From contig JAUILK010000002.1 of the NCBI GenBank assembly GCA_030433275.1, positions 101,636 through 165,635 on the forward strand: DNA of 64,000 bases, written 5' to 3'. Below are positions 19,136 to 29,884 of this stretch, one piece after another (within the stretch, counting starts at the first letter, position 1; each line of letters starts with the position of its first letter). Below the pieces are notes generated by a model. It worked only from the letters and a program-made list of their open reading frames with translations, searched no databases and was not told the DNA's origin. This stretch comes from Gammaproteobacteria bacterium (lineage in GTDB: Bacteria; Pseudomonadota; Gammaproteobacteria; Nitrococcales; Nitrococcaceae). The translations under genes and the position numbers were made by a program.

Positions 19136-20155
19136 TCAACTCTTGCGGTCGGTCTCGAGGCTTTTCTCATTGTCCGCATCTCGTCGATCCCTATTGTCGT
19201 ATGCTTGAACAATGCGCTGCACAAGCCTGTGGCGGACGACATCTGCGGAATTGAAAAAAGCAAAGCTCACACCGTCCACTTTCCATAGTACCTCGATGGC
19301 ATCCCGTAGTCCGGATAGCTTGCCCGACGGCAGATCCACCTGGGTAATATCGCCGGTAACCACCGCAGTCGACCCAAAACCAATCCGAGTAAGAAACATT
19401 TTCATCTGCTCGACGGTGGTATTCTGTGCCTCATCGAGAATGATAAAGGCATTGTTCAAGGTCCGACCGCGCATGTAAGCAAGCGGTGCCACCTCGATGA
19501 CATTGCGCTCGATCAGCTTGCTCACACGCTCAAGCCCTAACATTTCGAACAAGGCATCATAGAGCGGCCGCAGATACGGATCGACTTTTTGGGCCAGATC
19601 CCCGGGAAGAAAACCCAAACGCTCGCCGGCCTCCACGGCCGGCCGGACCAGAACCAAACGGGTAGCAAGGTTATGCTCCAGGGCATCCACGGCGCAGGCT
19701 ACCGCCAAATAGGTTTTACCGGTCCCGGCTGGGCCGATACCGAAGCTCAGATCGTGAGTCATGATATTACGCAAGTAGGCGCGCTGGTTGGGGCCGCGAC
19801 CTCGGACCTGCCCCTTGCGGGTTGTGATGACGATCTCCTCAGCACTCTCCTGCGGAAGTCTTGACCGAAGCGCTCGAGCTTCAACATCCGAGCTTTGCAA
19901 GTACAAATGCACATTCTCCGCGCTGATGGTTTCATTACTCGATAGGCGATACAACTCCTGGAGCACGTGACTGGCGGCCAGAGCTGATTGATCTTCACCG
20001 ATGATCCGAAAACGATGCCCGCGGTTTTTGATCTCAACGCCGAGACGCCGCTCCACTTGACGCAGGTGCTCGTCAAATTGACCACAGAGATTCGCCAATC
20101 GATCGTTATCCAGCGGTTCGAGGGTGAAAACGATGGCTTCCGGTGTTTGGGACAA
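19136..20155 (-). CDS. ybeZ: PhoH-like ATPase YbeZ
   Basis: This 339-aa PhoH-family protein works with YbeY in RNA metabolism. Walker A is GPAGTGKTYLA (about 142-152), Walker B is AFIILDEAQN, and SGQ-type residues lie nearby in VTGDITQVDLP. The N-terminus aligns well with E. coli YbeZ (FTLEPLDNDRLANLCGQFD), which supports the unusual TTG start at 20155. It follows miaB by 29 bp and is probably in one operon with it. Confidence 0.94.
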   Translation of the reverse strand: MSQTPEAIVFTLEPLDNDRLANLCGQFDEHLRQVERRLGVEIKNRGHRFRIIGEDQSALAASHVLQELYRLSSNETISAENVHLYLQSSDVEARALRSRLPQESAEEIVITTRKGQVRGRGPNQRAYLRNIMTHDLSFGIGPAGTGKTYLAVACAVDALEHNLATRLVLVRPAVEAGERLGFLPGDLAQKVDPYLRPLYDALFEMLGLERVSKLIERNVIEVAPLAYMRGRTLNNAFIILDEAQNTTVEQMKMFLTRIGFGSTAVVTGDITQVDLPSGKLSGLRDAIEVLWKVDGVSFAFFNSADVVRHRLVQRIVQAYDNRDRRDADNEKSLETDRKS

Positions 20156-20184
20156 GACTGCAGTGACCTGCTCAGATAAAACGC

Positions 20185-21555
20185 TTAAGCGTTGGCGACC
20201 GACCCGCTATCGGGTTCGAGTCGCTCATCCACGCTAATCAGTCTACCGCGCAGTGAGTGCGTTAACGCATGGGTGATCTCGACCCGCACGAACCGTCCGA
20301 TCAAACTGTGCTCACCGGGAAAATTGACAACCCGGTTGTTCTCGGTACGTCCCGTCACCTCGCTGGCGGCCTTTTTGGAGATGCCATCCACCAAAATCGT
20401 CTGAGTGGTGCCGACCATCGACTGACTGATGTGTTGCGCGTTGCGATTCAAGATCTCCTGGAGTTGGTAAAGCCGCTGTTTTTTCACCTCCAACGAAGTG
20501 GCATCAGGCAGCTGCGCCGCTGGCGTACCAGGCCGCCGGCTATAGATAAAGCTAAACGATTGATCAAAACCAACCTGCTCGACCAGTGCCAGAGTATCCT
20601 CGAAATCCCGATCGAGCTCGCCAGGAAAACCGATGATGAAATCCGAAGAGATGGCGAGATCTGGGCGCGCCGCTTTGAGCCGCTCGATGATACCGAGGTA
20701 ATAGTCCCGGGTATGATTTCGCTTCATGAGCCGCAGAACCTTGTCGGACCCGCTCTGCACCGGCAGATGCAGATGGCTGACCAGTTGTGGCACCTCGGCA
20801 TAGGCCTCGATGAGCGTCGCATTAAAATTCAGTGGATGTGAGGTAGTGAAACGAATGCGATCGATACCGTCCACCGCCGCAATGAAGTGGATCAGCAACG
20901 CGAGGTCGGCCACCGTGCCGTCACTCATCGTACCCACGTAGCCGTTGACGTTCTGGCCAAGAAGCGTCACTTCGCGCACACCTTGCTCGGCCAGCTGCGC
21001 GACCTCGGCCAACACATCCTCGAAGGGCCGGCTGACCTCTTCGCCGCGCGTGTAGGGGACGACACAGAAGGTGCAGTACTTACTACAGCCCTCCATAACA
21101 GAGACATACGCCGTCGGCCCAACCGCCCTCGGCTCGGGCAAACGATCGAATTTTTCGATCTCCGGGAAACTGATATCGATCACGGGCGCCCGCGTGCTGA
21201 GCACCTGATCGTACATGTCGGGCAATCTATGCAGCGTTTGCGGACCAAAGACAAGATCGACGAACGGCGCGCGATCGATTATGGCCGACCCCTCCTGGCT
21301 AGCGACGCAACCGCCGACTCCGATCACCAACTCCGGGTTTCGCTCCTTCAATGGTCGCCAACGCCCCAGCTCGGAAAAGACTTTTTCTTGGGCTTTTTCA
21401 CGGATCGAACACGTATTAAGTAAAACGAGATCGGCATCCAGCGGCGAATACACGCGCTCAAACCCGCGCTCAGCGCCGAGCACATCCACCATCTTGGTGG
21501 AATCGTACTCGTTCATCTGACAACCGTGCGTATGGACGTAAAGCTTACGACTCAT
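20185..21555 (-). CDS. miaB: tRNA-2-methylthio-N6-dimethylallyladenosine synthase MiaB
   Basis: MiaB is a radical SAM enzyme that methylthiolates i6A37 in tRNAs. The N-terminal cluster cysteines occur in HGCQMN, NTCSIR and GGCVAS. The radical SAM motif is CSKYCTFC, and a TRAM domain ends the protein (about 375-445). The product is 456 aa from the ATG at 21555, where the family normally starts; 23 further codons are open upstream. It is the first gene of the miaB-ybeZ-ybeY-corC-lnt block. Confidence 0.96.
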   Translation of the reverse strand: MSRKLYVHTHGCQMNEYDSTKMVDVLGAERGFERVYSPLDADLVLLNTCSIREKAQEKVFSELGRWRPLKERNPELVIGVGGCVASQEGSAIIDRAPFVDLVFGPQTLHRLPDMYDQVLSTRAPVIDISFPEIEKFDRLPEPRAVGPTAYVSVMEGCSKYCTFCVVPYTRGEEVSRPFEDVLAEVAQLAEQGVREVTLLGQNVNGYVGTMSDGTVADLALLIHFIAAVDGIDRIRFTTSHPLNFNATLIEAYAEVPQLVSHLHLPVQSGSDKVLRLMKRNHTRDYYLGIIERLKAARPDLAISSDFIIGFPGELDRDFEDTLALVEQVGFDQSFSFIYSRRPGTPAAQLPDATSLEVKKQRLYQLQEILNRNAQHISQSMVGTTQTILVDGISKKAASEVTGRTENNRVVNFPGEHSLIGRFVRVEITHALTHSLRGRLISVDERLEPDSGSVANA

Positions 21556-21662
21556 TGAATCGAACTGACCCTCATATTGCATTGCCGCTGCTTGAGGATA
21601 ACGCCGCCGCTTGGGCTGCGGCAATCCCGATTATCACCGCTTCGGGTAGAAGCAGGGCGGTT

Positions 21663-23117
21663 TCAACAACGACCGTACTTGTCCTCGTAGCGCACGATGT
21701 CGTCTTCACCAAGATAGCTGCCAGTTTGAACTTCCACCAGCTCCAAAGGAATCACGCCGGAATTTTCCAGACGATGGACGGTGCCGAGCGGGATATAAGT
21801 CGATTGATCTTCACTAATGAGATAGCTGTCCTCACCGCGGATCACCCGCCCGGTGCCGCGAACGATCACCCAATGTTCGGCACGATGATGGTGCATCTGC
21901 AGGGAGAGGCTCTTACCAGGGTTTACGATGATCCGTTTGACCTGAAAACGCTCCGCGCTGGCAATGCCCTCGTAAGAGCCCCAAGGACGATGCACGCGCC
22001 GATGGCTAGCGAGCTCCGGGCGGTGCTGGCGGCGCAGGGCCTCCACCAAACCCTTCACTGACTGGACTGCCCCGCGGGCCGCCACCAATACCGCATCCGA
22101 AGTCTCCACCACGATATGATCGTGCACACCGACCAGCGCCACCAAGCGACCATCCGCACGGACATAACAGTTCTGGCTATCGTGCAGCATCACATCGCCG
22201 ATCGCCGCATTACCCGACTGATCGCATTCGGTTTCGGCCAACAACGCGCCCCAAGAGCCGAGATCACTCCACCCCCCAGAGAACGGAATAACCACCGCAT
22301 CGGCCGTATGCTCCATTACGGCATAATCGATAGAATCCGCTCGGCAGCGCTCGAACGCCTCTGCTCCAAGGCGCAGGAAATCCAGATCCTCGTGAGCGCT
22401 ATCCAGTGCCGCTTCACACGCTTCGAGGATATCCGGAGCAAACCGCGCCAGCTCCTCCAGATACTGCGCGGCACGAAAAACGAACATGCCACTGTTCCAG
22501 AAATGACTGCCTGCGGCGAGGTAGGATTGCGCCGTACCCTGGTCAGGTTTCTCGACAAAACGGCGCACGCGCCTCGCTTCATTGTTTTCTGAAAGCGGCT
22601 CCCCGGCCTGTATATAGCCGAATCCCGTCTCGGCGGCCGTAGGCCTAATGCCGAAAGTGACGAGGCAATTGTCCGCGGCCGAGATCACACCAAGCGCCAC
22701 AGCCTTGCGAAAGGCCTGCGTATCGCGGATGACGTGATCCGCCGGCAACACCACGAGCACCGCCTGCGGGTTGCGTTGAATGGCACGCAACGCCGCCACC
22801 GCCACCGCTGGCGCCGTGTTGCGGCCGACGGGCTCGAGTAGAATATCCGAGACACCCAACGCATTGGCGCGCAACTGCTCGGCGACCAAAAAACGATGCT
22901 CGTGATTGCATACGATAATCGGCGCCGTAAATTCGCCGCCCGCCAATCGTTCCACGGTCGCCTGTAACAATGTACGACCGCAGGCGGTCAGATCGATGAA
23001 TTGCTTGGGATAGAGCTCGCGGGAGAGCGGCCACAGCCGCGAGCCGACCCCGCCGGAGAGAATCACCGGGATCACGCATGCGGCCTGCGAGTCGGTTACC
23101 AATTCCATATGTACCAT
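21663..23117 (-). CDS. manC: Mannose-1-phosphate guanylyltransferase / mannose-6-phosphate isomerase
   Basis: This 484-aa bifunctional enzyme makes GDP-mannose and interconverts mannose-6-phosphate with fructose-6-phosphate. The nucleotidyltransferase domain opens with ILSGGVGSRLWPLSR and has FVEKPD and GGWSDLGSWGAL. The C-terminal cupin domain contains RPWGSYEGI, and QMHHHRAEHW supplies metal ligands. The start has GGGAG before the ATG. AlgA is an equally suitable name. Together with the phosphomannomutase at 24770-26143 it would supply GDP-mannose for surface polysaccharide; no glycosyltransferases are in the window. Confidence 0.93.
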   Translation of the reverse strand: MVHMELVTDSQAACVIPVILSGGVGSRLWPLSRELYPKQFIDLTACGRTLLQATVERLAGGEFTAPIIVCNHEHRFLVAEQLRANALGVSDILLEPVGRNTAPAVAVAALRAIQRNPQAVLVVLPADHVIRDTQAFRKAVALGVISAADNCLVTFGIRPTAAETGFGYIQAGEPLSENNEARRVRRFVEKPDQGTAQSYLAAGSHFWNSGMFVFRAAQYLEELARFAPDILEACEAALDSAHEDLDFLRLGAEAFERCRADSIDYAVMEHTADAVVIPFSGGWSDLGSWGALLAETECDQSGNAAIGDVMLHDSQNCYVRADGRLVALVGVHDHIVVETSDAVLVAARGAVQSVKGLVEALRRQHRPELASHRRVHRPWGSYEGIASAERFQVKRIIVNPGKSLSLQMHHHRAEHWVIVRGTGRVIRGEDSYLISEDQSTYIPLGTVHRLENSGVIPLELVEVQTGSYLGEDDIVRYEDKYGRC

Positions 23118-23174
23118 TCACTCCCATCGCCGCCTGCCACACCACAGGCCAGCCCCGAGATCCGAGCTATTAAG

Positions 23175-24518
23175 TTAAGCGCTCGCCGAAAAACCGAGCG
23201 GCCGCCCCACCGCATAGTAGGTGAACCCCAACGCGGCCACCGCCTGCGGCTCATAGAGGTTGCGACCGTCGAAGATCACTGGCTGTTTCAGCCGGGTACG
23301 CATACTCTCGAAATCAGGGCTGCGGAAGATATTCCATTCGGTGACGATGACCAAGGCATCCGCTCCATCCAACGCCTCCTCCAATGTAGAGCAAAGCACC
23401 AGATCCGAGCGTTCCCCATAGATCCGACGAGCCTCACTCACCGCCTTGGGGTCGAAAGCGCGCACGCGCGCACCCACCGCCCAAAGGGATTCGATAAGCC
23501 GGCGGCTAGGGGCCTCGCGCATATCCTCGGTGTTGGGCTTGAATGCCAGCCCCCACAAGGCGAAAGTGAGTCCTTTCAGCTCGCCGGCAAAATGCCTCCG
23601 GATACGGCTATAAAGATAGCCCTGCTGACGCTCGTTGACATCTTCCACCGCCTGCAACAGTTGCGGCGTGTAATCCATATCGTAGGCTGTTTGGACCAAC
23701 GCCTTTACGTCCTTGGGAAAGCAGGAACCACCGTAGCCGGCACCCGGGTAAATGAAATCGTAGCCGATGCGGGGATCGGCACCGATGCCGATACGGACCC
23801 TCTCGATATCCGCACCGACCCGGTCGGCGATGTTGGCAAGCTCGTTCATGAAGCTGATTTTTGCCGCCAACATCGCGTTGGCAGCGTACTTGGTGAGCTC
23901 GGCGGAACGCACGTCCATCATGATCAGGCGATCATGGTTGCGGTTAAACGGTGCATAGAGCTGGCGTAGCAGCTCAGCACTCGCCTGACACCCGGTACCG
24001 ACGATCACTCGGTCGGGTTTCATGAAGTCATCAACCGCAGCCCCTTCCTTGAGGAATTCCGGGTTGGAGACCACATCGAAATCGATGTCCGCACCGCGAC
24101 GCTGGAGCGCCACGCTTATGCATGCGCGCACGCGATCTGCCGAACCGACGGGCACGGTCGATTTGTTCACAATGACCTTAGGGTCGGCCATATGCTCGGC
24201 AATGCTCTGCGCCACCGCCAACACGTGGCTCAGATCCGCCGAGCCGTCCTCCGCCGGGGGCGTGCCCACGGCGATGAACTGCAGCCTCCCATGCGCCACC
24301 CCCTCGGCCGCTTCGGTGGTAAAACGCAACCGACCCTCGGCGCCGTTGCGCCGAATCAGCGCAGCCAGCCCCGGCTCGAAGAACGGCACTTCGCCGCGTT
24401 GCAGACAAGCGATTTTGGCCTCATCTACATCCACACAGACTACGTGATTGCCGACCTCAGCCAGGCAGGTGCCAGTGACCAAGCCGACATAGCCAGTTCC
24501 AAAAATAGTAATGCGCAT
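23175..24518 (-). CDS. ugd: UDP-glucose 6-dehydrogenase
   Basis: This enzyme oxidises UDP-glucose twice to UDP-glucuronate for polysaccharide or lipid A modification. The N-terminal Rossmann motif is [11 protein letters not shown], and the catalytic cysteine lies in [16 protein letters not shown]. The length, 447 aa, is normal. The ATG at 24518 has a perfect AGGAGG; the open frame continues 44 codons upstream without support. It lies between two genes for GDP-mannose synthesis on the same strand. Confidence 0.95.
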   Translation of the reverse strand: MRITIFGTGYVGLVTGTCLAEVGNHVVCVDVDEAKIACLQRGEVPFFEPGLAALIRRNGAEGRLRFTTEAAEGVAHGRLQFIAVGTPPAEDGSADLSHVLAVAQSIAEHMADPKVIVNKSTVPVGSADRVRACISVALQRRGADIDFDVVSNPEFLKEGAAVDDFMKPDRVIVGTGCQASAELLRQLYAPFNRNHDRLIMMDVRSAELTKYAANAMLAAKISFMNELANIADRVGADIERVRIGIGADPRIGYDFIYPGAGYGGSCFPKDVKALVQTAYDMDYTPQLLQAVEDVNERQQGYLYSRIRRHFAGELKGLTFALWGLAFKPNTEDMREAPSRRLIESLWAVGARVRAFDPKAVSEARRIYGERSDLVLCSTLEEALDGADALVIVTEWNIFRSPDFESMRTRLKQPVIFDGRNLYEPQAVAALGFTYYAVGRPLGFSASA

Positions 24519-24769
24519 TAAGCCTCCTTTGCTGCTGAGCCGCATCACGCCCCCAAAGGGTCCACGGTGTGGCATCGCTGCCGTTGTTTCCGGACCACAT
24601 AGCCGCTTGCAGTGCGAACAAATCGCCCGCAACGGAACATCGAAGCTCAATCGGCTATTGGCATGCCCGTCTGCTCCGTCCGATTCGCTATGATCCTTGC
24701 TTCTACGCTATACGCTGGACAAAGCGCTTCACGGTTGGATGGCGTGGCTGAGTGATCGCAGCGTAGCGG

Positions 24770-26143
24770 CTAATTCGCCTCGAGACCAATTTGCGTTTCC
24801 AGCCAATACAGAATTTCGGCCGTTTTGTGCTCCATGAGTGCGCGATCCCCACGCGCCTCGACGTTAAGACGAACCACCGGCTCGGTATTTGAAGAGCGCA
24901 CATTGAACCGCCAACGCCCGAATGTCATGCTCAGTCCATCGGTATGATCAATGCCTTCGGCAGTACTGCGATAATGCGCTTCCAAACCCGCCAATGCGCG
25001 ACCGGGATCCTTGAGCCGTCGATTGATCTCACCGCTCACCGGAAAGCGGTCGAGGCGCTCGCTCACGAGTTCGGAAAGCGGCTTGCCGCTAAGCGAAATC
25101 CACTCCGCCACCAGCAACCACGGGAGCATTCCACTGTCGCAATAGAAAAAATCTCGAAAATAATGGTGGGCACTCATTTCACCACCATAGATGGCATTTT
25201 CGAGGCGCATGCGCTCTTTGATGAAAGCGTGCCCGGTTTTGCTCTGCACTGGAATACCACCAAGTTCACTGGCAATGTCGATGGTGTTCCAAATCAGTCG
25301 CGGATCGTGGATAACCTTCTCCCCTGGGTGGCGGCGCAGAAAAGCCTCTGCCAAAAGGCCCACGATATAGTAGCCCTCGATAAAACAGCCGTGCTCATCG
25401 AACAGGAAACAACGATCAAAATCTCCATCCCATGCTATGCCCAGATCAGCCCCGGTTTCGAGCACCCGCTGCTCGGTCTCCCGGCGATTCTCCGATAGCA
25501 ACGGATTCGGCACACCATTCGGGAAACGCCCATCCGGCTCATGGTGCAATCGCACGAACTCGAATGGCAACCGTTCGGCAAGAGCATCCAAAACCGGCCC
25601 GGCACCACCATTGCCGGCATTGACCACGATACGCAGAGGCTTCAAGGCGGCGCGGTCCACGAAGGCAAGTAGATGCTCGAGGTAGGCGAGGCGATGTTGC
25701 AACGACCGTCTCGTACCCCGCCGGCTCACCTCACGCCAAGACTCGGCCACCGCCCGATCGTGAATATCGAACAATCCGGTATCCCCACTGATAGGGCGTG
25801 ATTGTTCGCGTAGCAGCTTCATACCATTGAAATCAACTGGGTTATGGCTTGCGGTAACCATGATGCCGCCATCCATCCCGAAGTGGGCGGTGGCGAAATA
25901 CACCTCCTCGGTCCCACACAAGCCAATATCATGTACGTTCGCCCCACCATCCAACAGGCCAGCCCCCAATGCTTGGCTCATCTGCGGACTCGTCAAACGC
26001 ACGTCATAACCCACCACCACGTCCTGTGGCTGCAGCCAATCCGCGTAGGCCCGCCCGACCCGATAGGCGATGTCCGCATTCAGCTGCTCGGGGATCCGGC
26101 CGCGGATATCGTAGGCTTTAAAACATTCCAGTCGTTTCGTCAT
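24770..26143 (-). CDS. manB: Phosphomannomutase / phosphoglucomutase
   Basis: This 457-aa alpha-D-phosphohexomutase interconverts hexose 6- and 1-phosphates. It has the phosphoserine loop [11 protein letters not shown], the metal loop DGDFDRCF, a sugar-binding loop with [10 protein letters not shown] and the phosphate-binding RSSNTEP near the C-terminus. The specificity-loop form GEMSAHHYF is shared with AlgC/ManB enzymes that use both mannose and glucose phosphates. About 250 bp without a gene separate it from ugd. Confidence 0.93.
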   Translation of the reverse strand: MTKRLECFKAYDIRGRIPEQLNADIAYRVGRAYADWLQPQDVVVGYDVRLTSPQMSQALGAGLLDGGANVHDIGLCGTEEVYFATAHFGMDGGIMVTASHNPVDFNGMKLLREQSRPISGDTGLFDIHDRAVAESWREVSRRGTRRSLQHRLAYLEHLLAFVDRAALKPLRIVVNAGNGGAGPVLDALAERLPFEFVRLHHEPDGRFPNGVPNPLLSENRRETEQRVLETGADLGIAWDGDFDRCFLFDEHGCFIEGYYIVGLLAEAFLRRHPGEKVIHDPRLIWNTIDIASELGGIPVQSKTGHAFIKERMRLENAIYGGEMSAHHYFRDFFYCDSGMLPWLLVAEWISLSGKPLSELVSERLDRFPVSGEINRRLKDPGRALAGLEAHYRSTAEGIDHTDGLSMTFGRWRFNVRSSNTEPVVRLNVEARGDRALMEHKTAEILYWLETQIGLEAN

Positions 26144-26338
26144 TCCCTCGACTCATCGTCAGCTGATCTATGCGCTATCAGGCCGCCGGAACCGAGATCC
26201 GAACAAAGGCTGTTTATGACCAACCGGCTCCCAATAATCCGTCCGAGAGCAACCCTTTACTAGTCAGCCGCCGTGACCGCCGGACGATACCCAGTCCCCG
26301 CTCGTCCAGCAACACATGGTTACCACGTAGCAAGAGTT

Positions 26339-28204
26339 TCAGAACATCTCGGTAGGATCGATTTTCACCGTACCCGGTCGGACCGCCATTTCTCGTGCCG
26401 GAATATGGCTCCCAGTGACCATCTGCTGATAGCCCAGACCCGGGCCGACCATTGGGTAAACGCCCGCCTCCTGATCGATCATAACCTCGAGAAAAGCCGC
26501 TTCGGGAAACTCGACAAAGGCCGCAAGCGCCGGCTCGAGCTCCTCACGCTGGCTCACCCGGCGCGCAAAGGCGAAACCATCGGACTCCGCAGCCTTAATA
26601 AAATCTTTTCTATGTAATGACTTATCGCTAGCCGAGAAACGATCCTCGAAGTAAAGGCGCTGCCATTGTCGCACCATTCCATCCCCACAGTTGTTGAGCA
26701 ACAAAACCTTTACCGGAAGACCATAGGTGGTTACCGTTTCCATCTCGCCGAGGTTCATCCGAATACTGCCATCGCCATCCACATCGATGACCAACCGGTC
26801 TGGATGAGCGAACTGCGCACCGATGGCCGCGGGCAACCCGAAACCCATTGTCCCCATACTGCCCGAGGTCAGCCATAGCCGCGCCTCTCGGAAATCCAGG
26901 TATTGGGCGGCCCACATTTGATGCTGACCTACGCCAGTGCTGACAATGGCCTTGCCGCCGCTGAGCCGATTCAGTAGCTCCATCACAAGCTGCGGCTGAA
27001 TTTTTGGATTGTCCCGATCGTAGCCCATAGCATATTTTTTGCGCATCGCCTGCACATGTTTGATCCAGGGCATGAAATCCTTCGCGAAATCCATCGATCG
27101 GCCATACTCGAGGAGTTGGCGTAGCGAACGCCCCGCTTCACCCACATGCGCCCAGTCAACCCTTTTGACCTTCCCGATTTCTGCGGCATCGATATCAATA
27201 TGCGCGACATGTTCGGCCAACGGGGCAAAGAGATCTGCCTTCGCAGCTACCCGGTCATCGAAGCGCGCCCCCACAGCAATGATGAAATCGCAGTCCTCGA
27301 CCGCGTAGTTGGCATAAGCCGTGCCGTGCATGCCAAGCATGTGCAAACACAAGTCATCTTGGGTATCGATGGCGCCAAGGCCCATCACCGTGGTCACGAC
27401 GGGAATACTGAAAGTGTGCGCGAACTCGGTCAGATCCTTGGAGGCATTACCGCTGATCACCCCCCCGCCTACATAAAGCAACGGTCGACTGGACTGCTTG
27501 AGCATGTCGAAGAACTGGCGACACTTGCGCTCGGAGAGCTTGGCCGCGGCCAACGATTCCATGCGTTGGCGATAACCACGCACACCGAGCACCCCACCCC
27601 CCTTGAACTCACCCACCCAATTCTGCATGTCCTTGGGCAAATCGACGACCACCGGCCCTGGACGTCCGGAGCGGGCCACCTCGAAAGCCGTGCGCAAGGT
27701 TTCTTCGAGCCGCTCCGGCTGTGTGACCAAAAATACATGTTTGGCACAAGCTCCCATGATGTTGACGATGGGGGCTTCCTGGAACGCATCGGTACCCATT
27801 GCCGCGCGGGCCACCTGACCTGTGATCAGAACCACTGGAACGGAGTCGGCCATGCAGTCGCGCACAGGCGTAACGGTGTTGGTCGCCCCTGGGCCGGATG
27901 TCACCAGACAGACGCCCACCTTACCGGAACTCCGCGCGTAGCCCGCCGCCATAAAGCCGGCCCCCTGCTCGTTAGCAGGCACCACCAGACGCATCGCCTC
28001 CTGGCCATTGGAGCCGCGATGCTGTTCGTTATAGCGGAAAATCGCATCATAAGTGGGTAGGATAGCGCCACCGCTGTAGCCGAATACGGTATCGACACCC
28101 TCGTCCGCAAGTACCTGTATAACCGTGTCCGCGCCGCTCATGCGCTCCCCCGCACGCGGGTGCTTGGCCGCTTTGTGTCTCATCGTGGTCACATCTGCCA
28201 TCAT
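26339..28204 (-). CDS. Acetolactate synthase large-subunit-like ThDP enzyme
   Basis: This 621-aa thiamine diphosphate enzyme probably condenses two pyruvates to acetolactate in branched-chain amino acid synthesis. It shows the catalytic glutamate in VPANEQGAGFMA, the pyrimidine-binding domain signature SGPGATNTVTP and the cofactor motif starting GDGSIRMN and ending LLNN. I chose the ATG at 28204 because AGGTG lies five bases upstream; the frame is open to 28270. No small regulatory subunit gene (ilvH/ilvN) lies next to it, and the C-terminus ends with an unusual extension (KIDPTEMF). It could be a catabolic or divergent paralogue rather than the main IlvI/IlvB. Confidence 0.85.
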   Translation of the reverse strand: MMADVTTMRHKAAKHPRAGERMSGADTVIQVLADEGVDTVFGYSGGAILPTYDAIFRYNEQHRGSNGQEAMRLVVPANEQGAGFMAAGYARSSGKVGVCLVTSGPGATNTVTPVRDCMADSVPVVLITGQVARAAMGTDAFQEAPIVNIMGACAKHVFLVTQPERLEETLRTAFEVARSGRPGPVVVDLPKDMQNWVGEFKGGGVLGVRGYRQRMESLAAAKLSERKCRQFFDMLKQSSRPLLYVGGGVISGNASKDLTEFAHTFSIPVVTTVMGLGAIDTQDDLCLHMLGMHGTAYANYAVEDCDFIIAVGARFDDRVAAKADLFAPLAEHVAHIDIDAAEIGKVKRVDWAHVGEAGRSLRQLLEYGRSMDFAKDFMPWIKHVQAMRKKYAMGYDRDNPKIQPQLVMELLNRLSGGKAIVSTGVGQHQMWAAQYLDFREARLWLTSGSMGTMGFGLPAAIGAQFAHPDRLVIDVDGDGSIRMNLGEMETVTTYGLPVKVLLLNNCGDGMVRQWQRLYFEDRFSASDKSLHRKDFIKAAESDGFAFARRVSQREELEPALAAFVEFPEAAFLEVMIDQEAGVYPMVGPGLGYQQMVTGSHIPAREMAVRPGTVKIDPTEMF

Positions 28205-28523
28205 TGCCCACCTGGCTGAGGTTGCACCGCAACAATAAGGATAATAGAAGGAATCATCGTAGCCCGACAAGATCGGACTCGGCGCGCCTCAAGGTTCAAT
28301 GCCGCCGAATTGCCACAATAATGCAGCCACCTTAGCTCGGCCCCATCTTCGAAGCCATGGTCCAGACGGGCTTACCGATGCCGGCAGTATACTTGCGCAC
28401 GCACCAACGCGGCATCCTCGCCATACGTCGCGACCGGCACCGGCGGATTCAGGTATGGCATACAATAGCCACTGGTCCGCACAGTTAGTTCCTACCGGCT
28501 ACATCCACGCGAGGATCGCTGCC

Positions 28524-29744
28524 ATGAGCGAGGTCATGCTAATCAGTGTCACCGGCCAAAGCAAAAGCGGACTCACCTCGTCTTTGCTGAATATCTTGGC
28601 CGCACACGACATACCGCTGCTCGACATCGGGCAAGCCATGATTCACGATACGATGGTTTTTGTCGTATTGGTCCGATTATCGAGCCCAGGTGGGGCGGCG
28701 CCCGCGCTTAAGGATCTACTCTTCGAAATCCACGGGCAGGGCTTACAGGTACATTTTACTCCTATTAGCCAAATACAGAATGGATCTTGGCCCGACAGCC
28801 AGATGGTGCAGCCACGCCACATCGTCACCCTGCTTGGCCGCAGCGTAACCGCCGAGCAGATCGCACGCATAGCGCAGGTGATCACCGAAAATACGCTGCA
28901 CATTGAGGATATCGTACGGCTCTCCGGCCCCGACTCGCTGCATGCGGTGCAGGAGGTTGCAGGACGTGCCTGCATCGAACTCACCTTGCGGGGTCAACCG
29001 CTAGATCCGGACGCGATGAAAGCCGCATTCGTGACCCTCTCCGAAACGCTCGGCGTGGACATCAGCTTCCAGGCGGATGATTTCTATCGGCGCAACCGCC
29101 GCCTAGTGGTCTTTGATATGGACTCGACGCTGATCCAACAAGAGGTCATCGATGAGTTGGCGCGCGAAGCCGGGGTTGGCGCAGAGGTCAGCCGAATAAC
29201 CGAGGCAAGCATGCGGGGCGAACAAGACTTCAAGGAAAGTCTACGCCAGCGCGTAGCGCTACTCGAAGGGTTACCCGAAACCGTGTTGGCACGGGTCGCC
29301 GAGCAACTCACGCTTACCGAAGGCGCACAGCGGCTGCTGCAGACGTTGCGTAAGCTTGGCTACAAAACGGCCGTGATCTCCGGCGGCTTTGCCTATTTCG
29401 GCCATTATCTACAGCGCCACCTACCCCTCGACTACATCTATGCCAACGAGCCGGAGATTCGGGAGGGTTGCCTGACAGGTCGGGTCATTGGCGAGATTAT
29501 CGACGGCGAGAAGAAAGCGCAGCTGCTATGCACAATTGCCCGGCGTGAGGGCATCGAACTCGAACAGGTGATTGCCGTGGGCGATGGCGCCAACGACCTG
29601 CCTATGTTAAAGCTCGCCGGGCTGGGAATCGCCTTCCATGCCAAACCAATGGTACAAAAGAGCGCTCGCCAGGCTATTTCGACCATCGGCCTGGATGGCA
29701 TCCTCTATCTGATGGGTATGAAAGACGCCGATAATCCCCATTAA
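28524..29744 (+). CDS. serB: Phosphoserine phosphatase SerB
   Basis: SerB performs the last step of serine synthesis. The 406-aa product has an N-terminal regulatory part with ACT-like repeats (about 1-170), longer than in E. coli but as in Pseudomonas. A HAD phosphatase domain follows, with DMDSTLI (nucleophile Asp), ISGGF and GDGANDLPML. The ATG at 28524 matches the start of the ACT domain and has GAGG upstream. The open frame extends 75 codons further, with composition unlike the family. It is divergent from the acetolactate synthase gene. Confidence 0.93.
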   Translation: MSEVMLISVTGQSKSGLTSSLLNILAAHDIPLLDIGQAMIHDTMVFVVLVRLSSPGGAAPALKDLLFEIHGQGLQVHFTPISQIQNGSWPDSQMVQPRHIVTLLGRSVTAEQIARIAQVITENTLHIEDIVRLSGPDSLHAVQEVAGRACIELTLRGQPLDPDAMKAAFVTLSETLGVDISFQADDFYRRNRRLVVFDMDSTLIQQEVIDELAREAGVGAEVSRITEASMRGEQDFKESLRQRVALLEGLPETVLARVAEQLTLTEGAQRLLQTLRKLGYKTAVISGGFAYFGHYLQRHLPLDYIYANEPEIREGCLTGRVIGEIIDGEKKAQLLCTIARREGIELEQVIAVGDGANDLPMLKLAGLGIAFHAKPMVQKSARQAISTIGLDGILYLMGMKDADNPH

Positions 29745-29884
29745 AAACTCAAATCGCACGCCGCCTCATCCCGTCCACCGCGCTGCGCTGATGACTCCGC
29801 ACGGCTGCATACAGGTGGCCGTTGCGACGCGCTCAGCAAAACCACCACGACGCCGACTGGCGCTACAGAGGAGATTCACACATC

